DNA of 13,006 nucleotides from CAYLOC01 sp964385195 (GTDB lineage Bacteria; Actinomycetota; Actinomycetes; Propionibacteriales; Nocardioidaceae): assembly GCA_964385195.1 (NCBI GenBank), contig CAYLOC010000080.1:1-13006 (forward strand), in the 5' to 3' direction. Both the position numbers and the translations under genes were made by a program. The notes beneath the pieces are model-generated. The model had not been told where the DNA came from. It was given only the letters and a program-made list of their open reading frames with translations, and did not search any database. Numbering within the stretch: position 1 is the stretch's first letter; each line of letters starts with the position of its first letter. Shown piece after piece: positions 12,998 through 13,006 of the stretch.

Positions 12998-13006
12998 ACC
13001 CCTATT

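Noticed and set aside
1..13006. CRISPR arrays, tRNA/rRNA genes, prophage or defence systems
   Set aside because: Spacers are too short for arrays or rRNA, no regularly spaced repeats or tRNA-like folds were noticed, and every large frame is accounted for by metabolic, transport or chaperone genes.

Overview
This window is high-GC DNA from an actinomycete. I infer this from the heavy G/C bias at third codon positions, a HspR-type HAIR operator in front of dnaK, a Cys-Ser-Gly type histidine ammonia-lyase, GTG starts, and hut enzymes that resemble the Streptomyces set as I remember it. A Micrococcales-like lineage is possible, but I cannot place the genus. All genes are intact except dnaK, which is cut by the left edge. 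I see no rRNA, tRNA, CRISPR array, transposase or phage gene.

Layout from left to right. (1) 1-557, minus: 5' part of dnaK, with its promoter and a HAIR-like HspR operator (594-614). (2) 558-856: divergent spacer holding those signals plus a perfect 24-bp inverted repeat (707-778) that is not placed like a terminator. (3) 857-2488, plus: secreted lipoprotein with a Thr/Pro-rich stalk and a PQQ-like beta-propeller domain. (4) 2517-7564, minus: a run of five co-directional genes. In transcription order these are a 102-aa protein of unknown function, an Amidohydro_2-family hydrolase, an M20 (AllC/carbamoylase-like) amidohydrolase, hutF and hutI. (5) 7724-9602, plus: an NRAMP-fold transporter lacking the usual metal-binding motifs, then a nitroreductase-family flavoprotein. 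(6) 9661-12997, minus: hutU preceded by hutH, whose start lies 9 bases from the right edge.

The unifying theme is histidine catabolism through the formylglutamate route. HutH converts L-histidine to urocanate. HutU makes imidazolonepropionate. HutI makes N-formimino-L-glutamate. HutF deiminates this to N-formyl-L-glutamate plus ammonia. The last step, deformylation to glutamate plus formate, is normally done by HutG. No HutG is in the window; an M20 amidohydrolase sits directly upstream of hutF and is the best candidate for that step. Two hut blocks (hutH-hutU and M20-hutF-hutI) on the same strand are separated by the plus-strand transporter/nitroreductase pair and by the Amidohydro_2/102-aa pair.

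The intergenic spaces contain several hairpins whose stems differ in sequence. They lie between hutH and hutU, at the hutU/nitroreductase convergence, downstream of the Amidohydro_2 gene, across the hutF ribosome-binding site, and in the dnaK divergent spacer. Some of the genes without a Shine-Dalgarno look leaderless, most clearly the M20 gene (TATAGT six bases before its GTG). The items most worth following up are the probable non-HutG final step, the unusual NRAMP relative in a hut locus, the hairpin that masks the hutF ribosome-binding site, and the 24-bp dyad next to dnaK.
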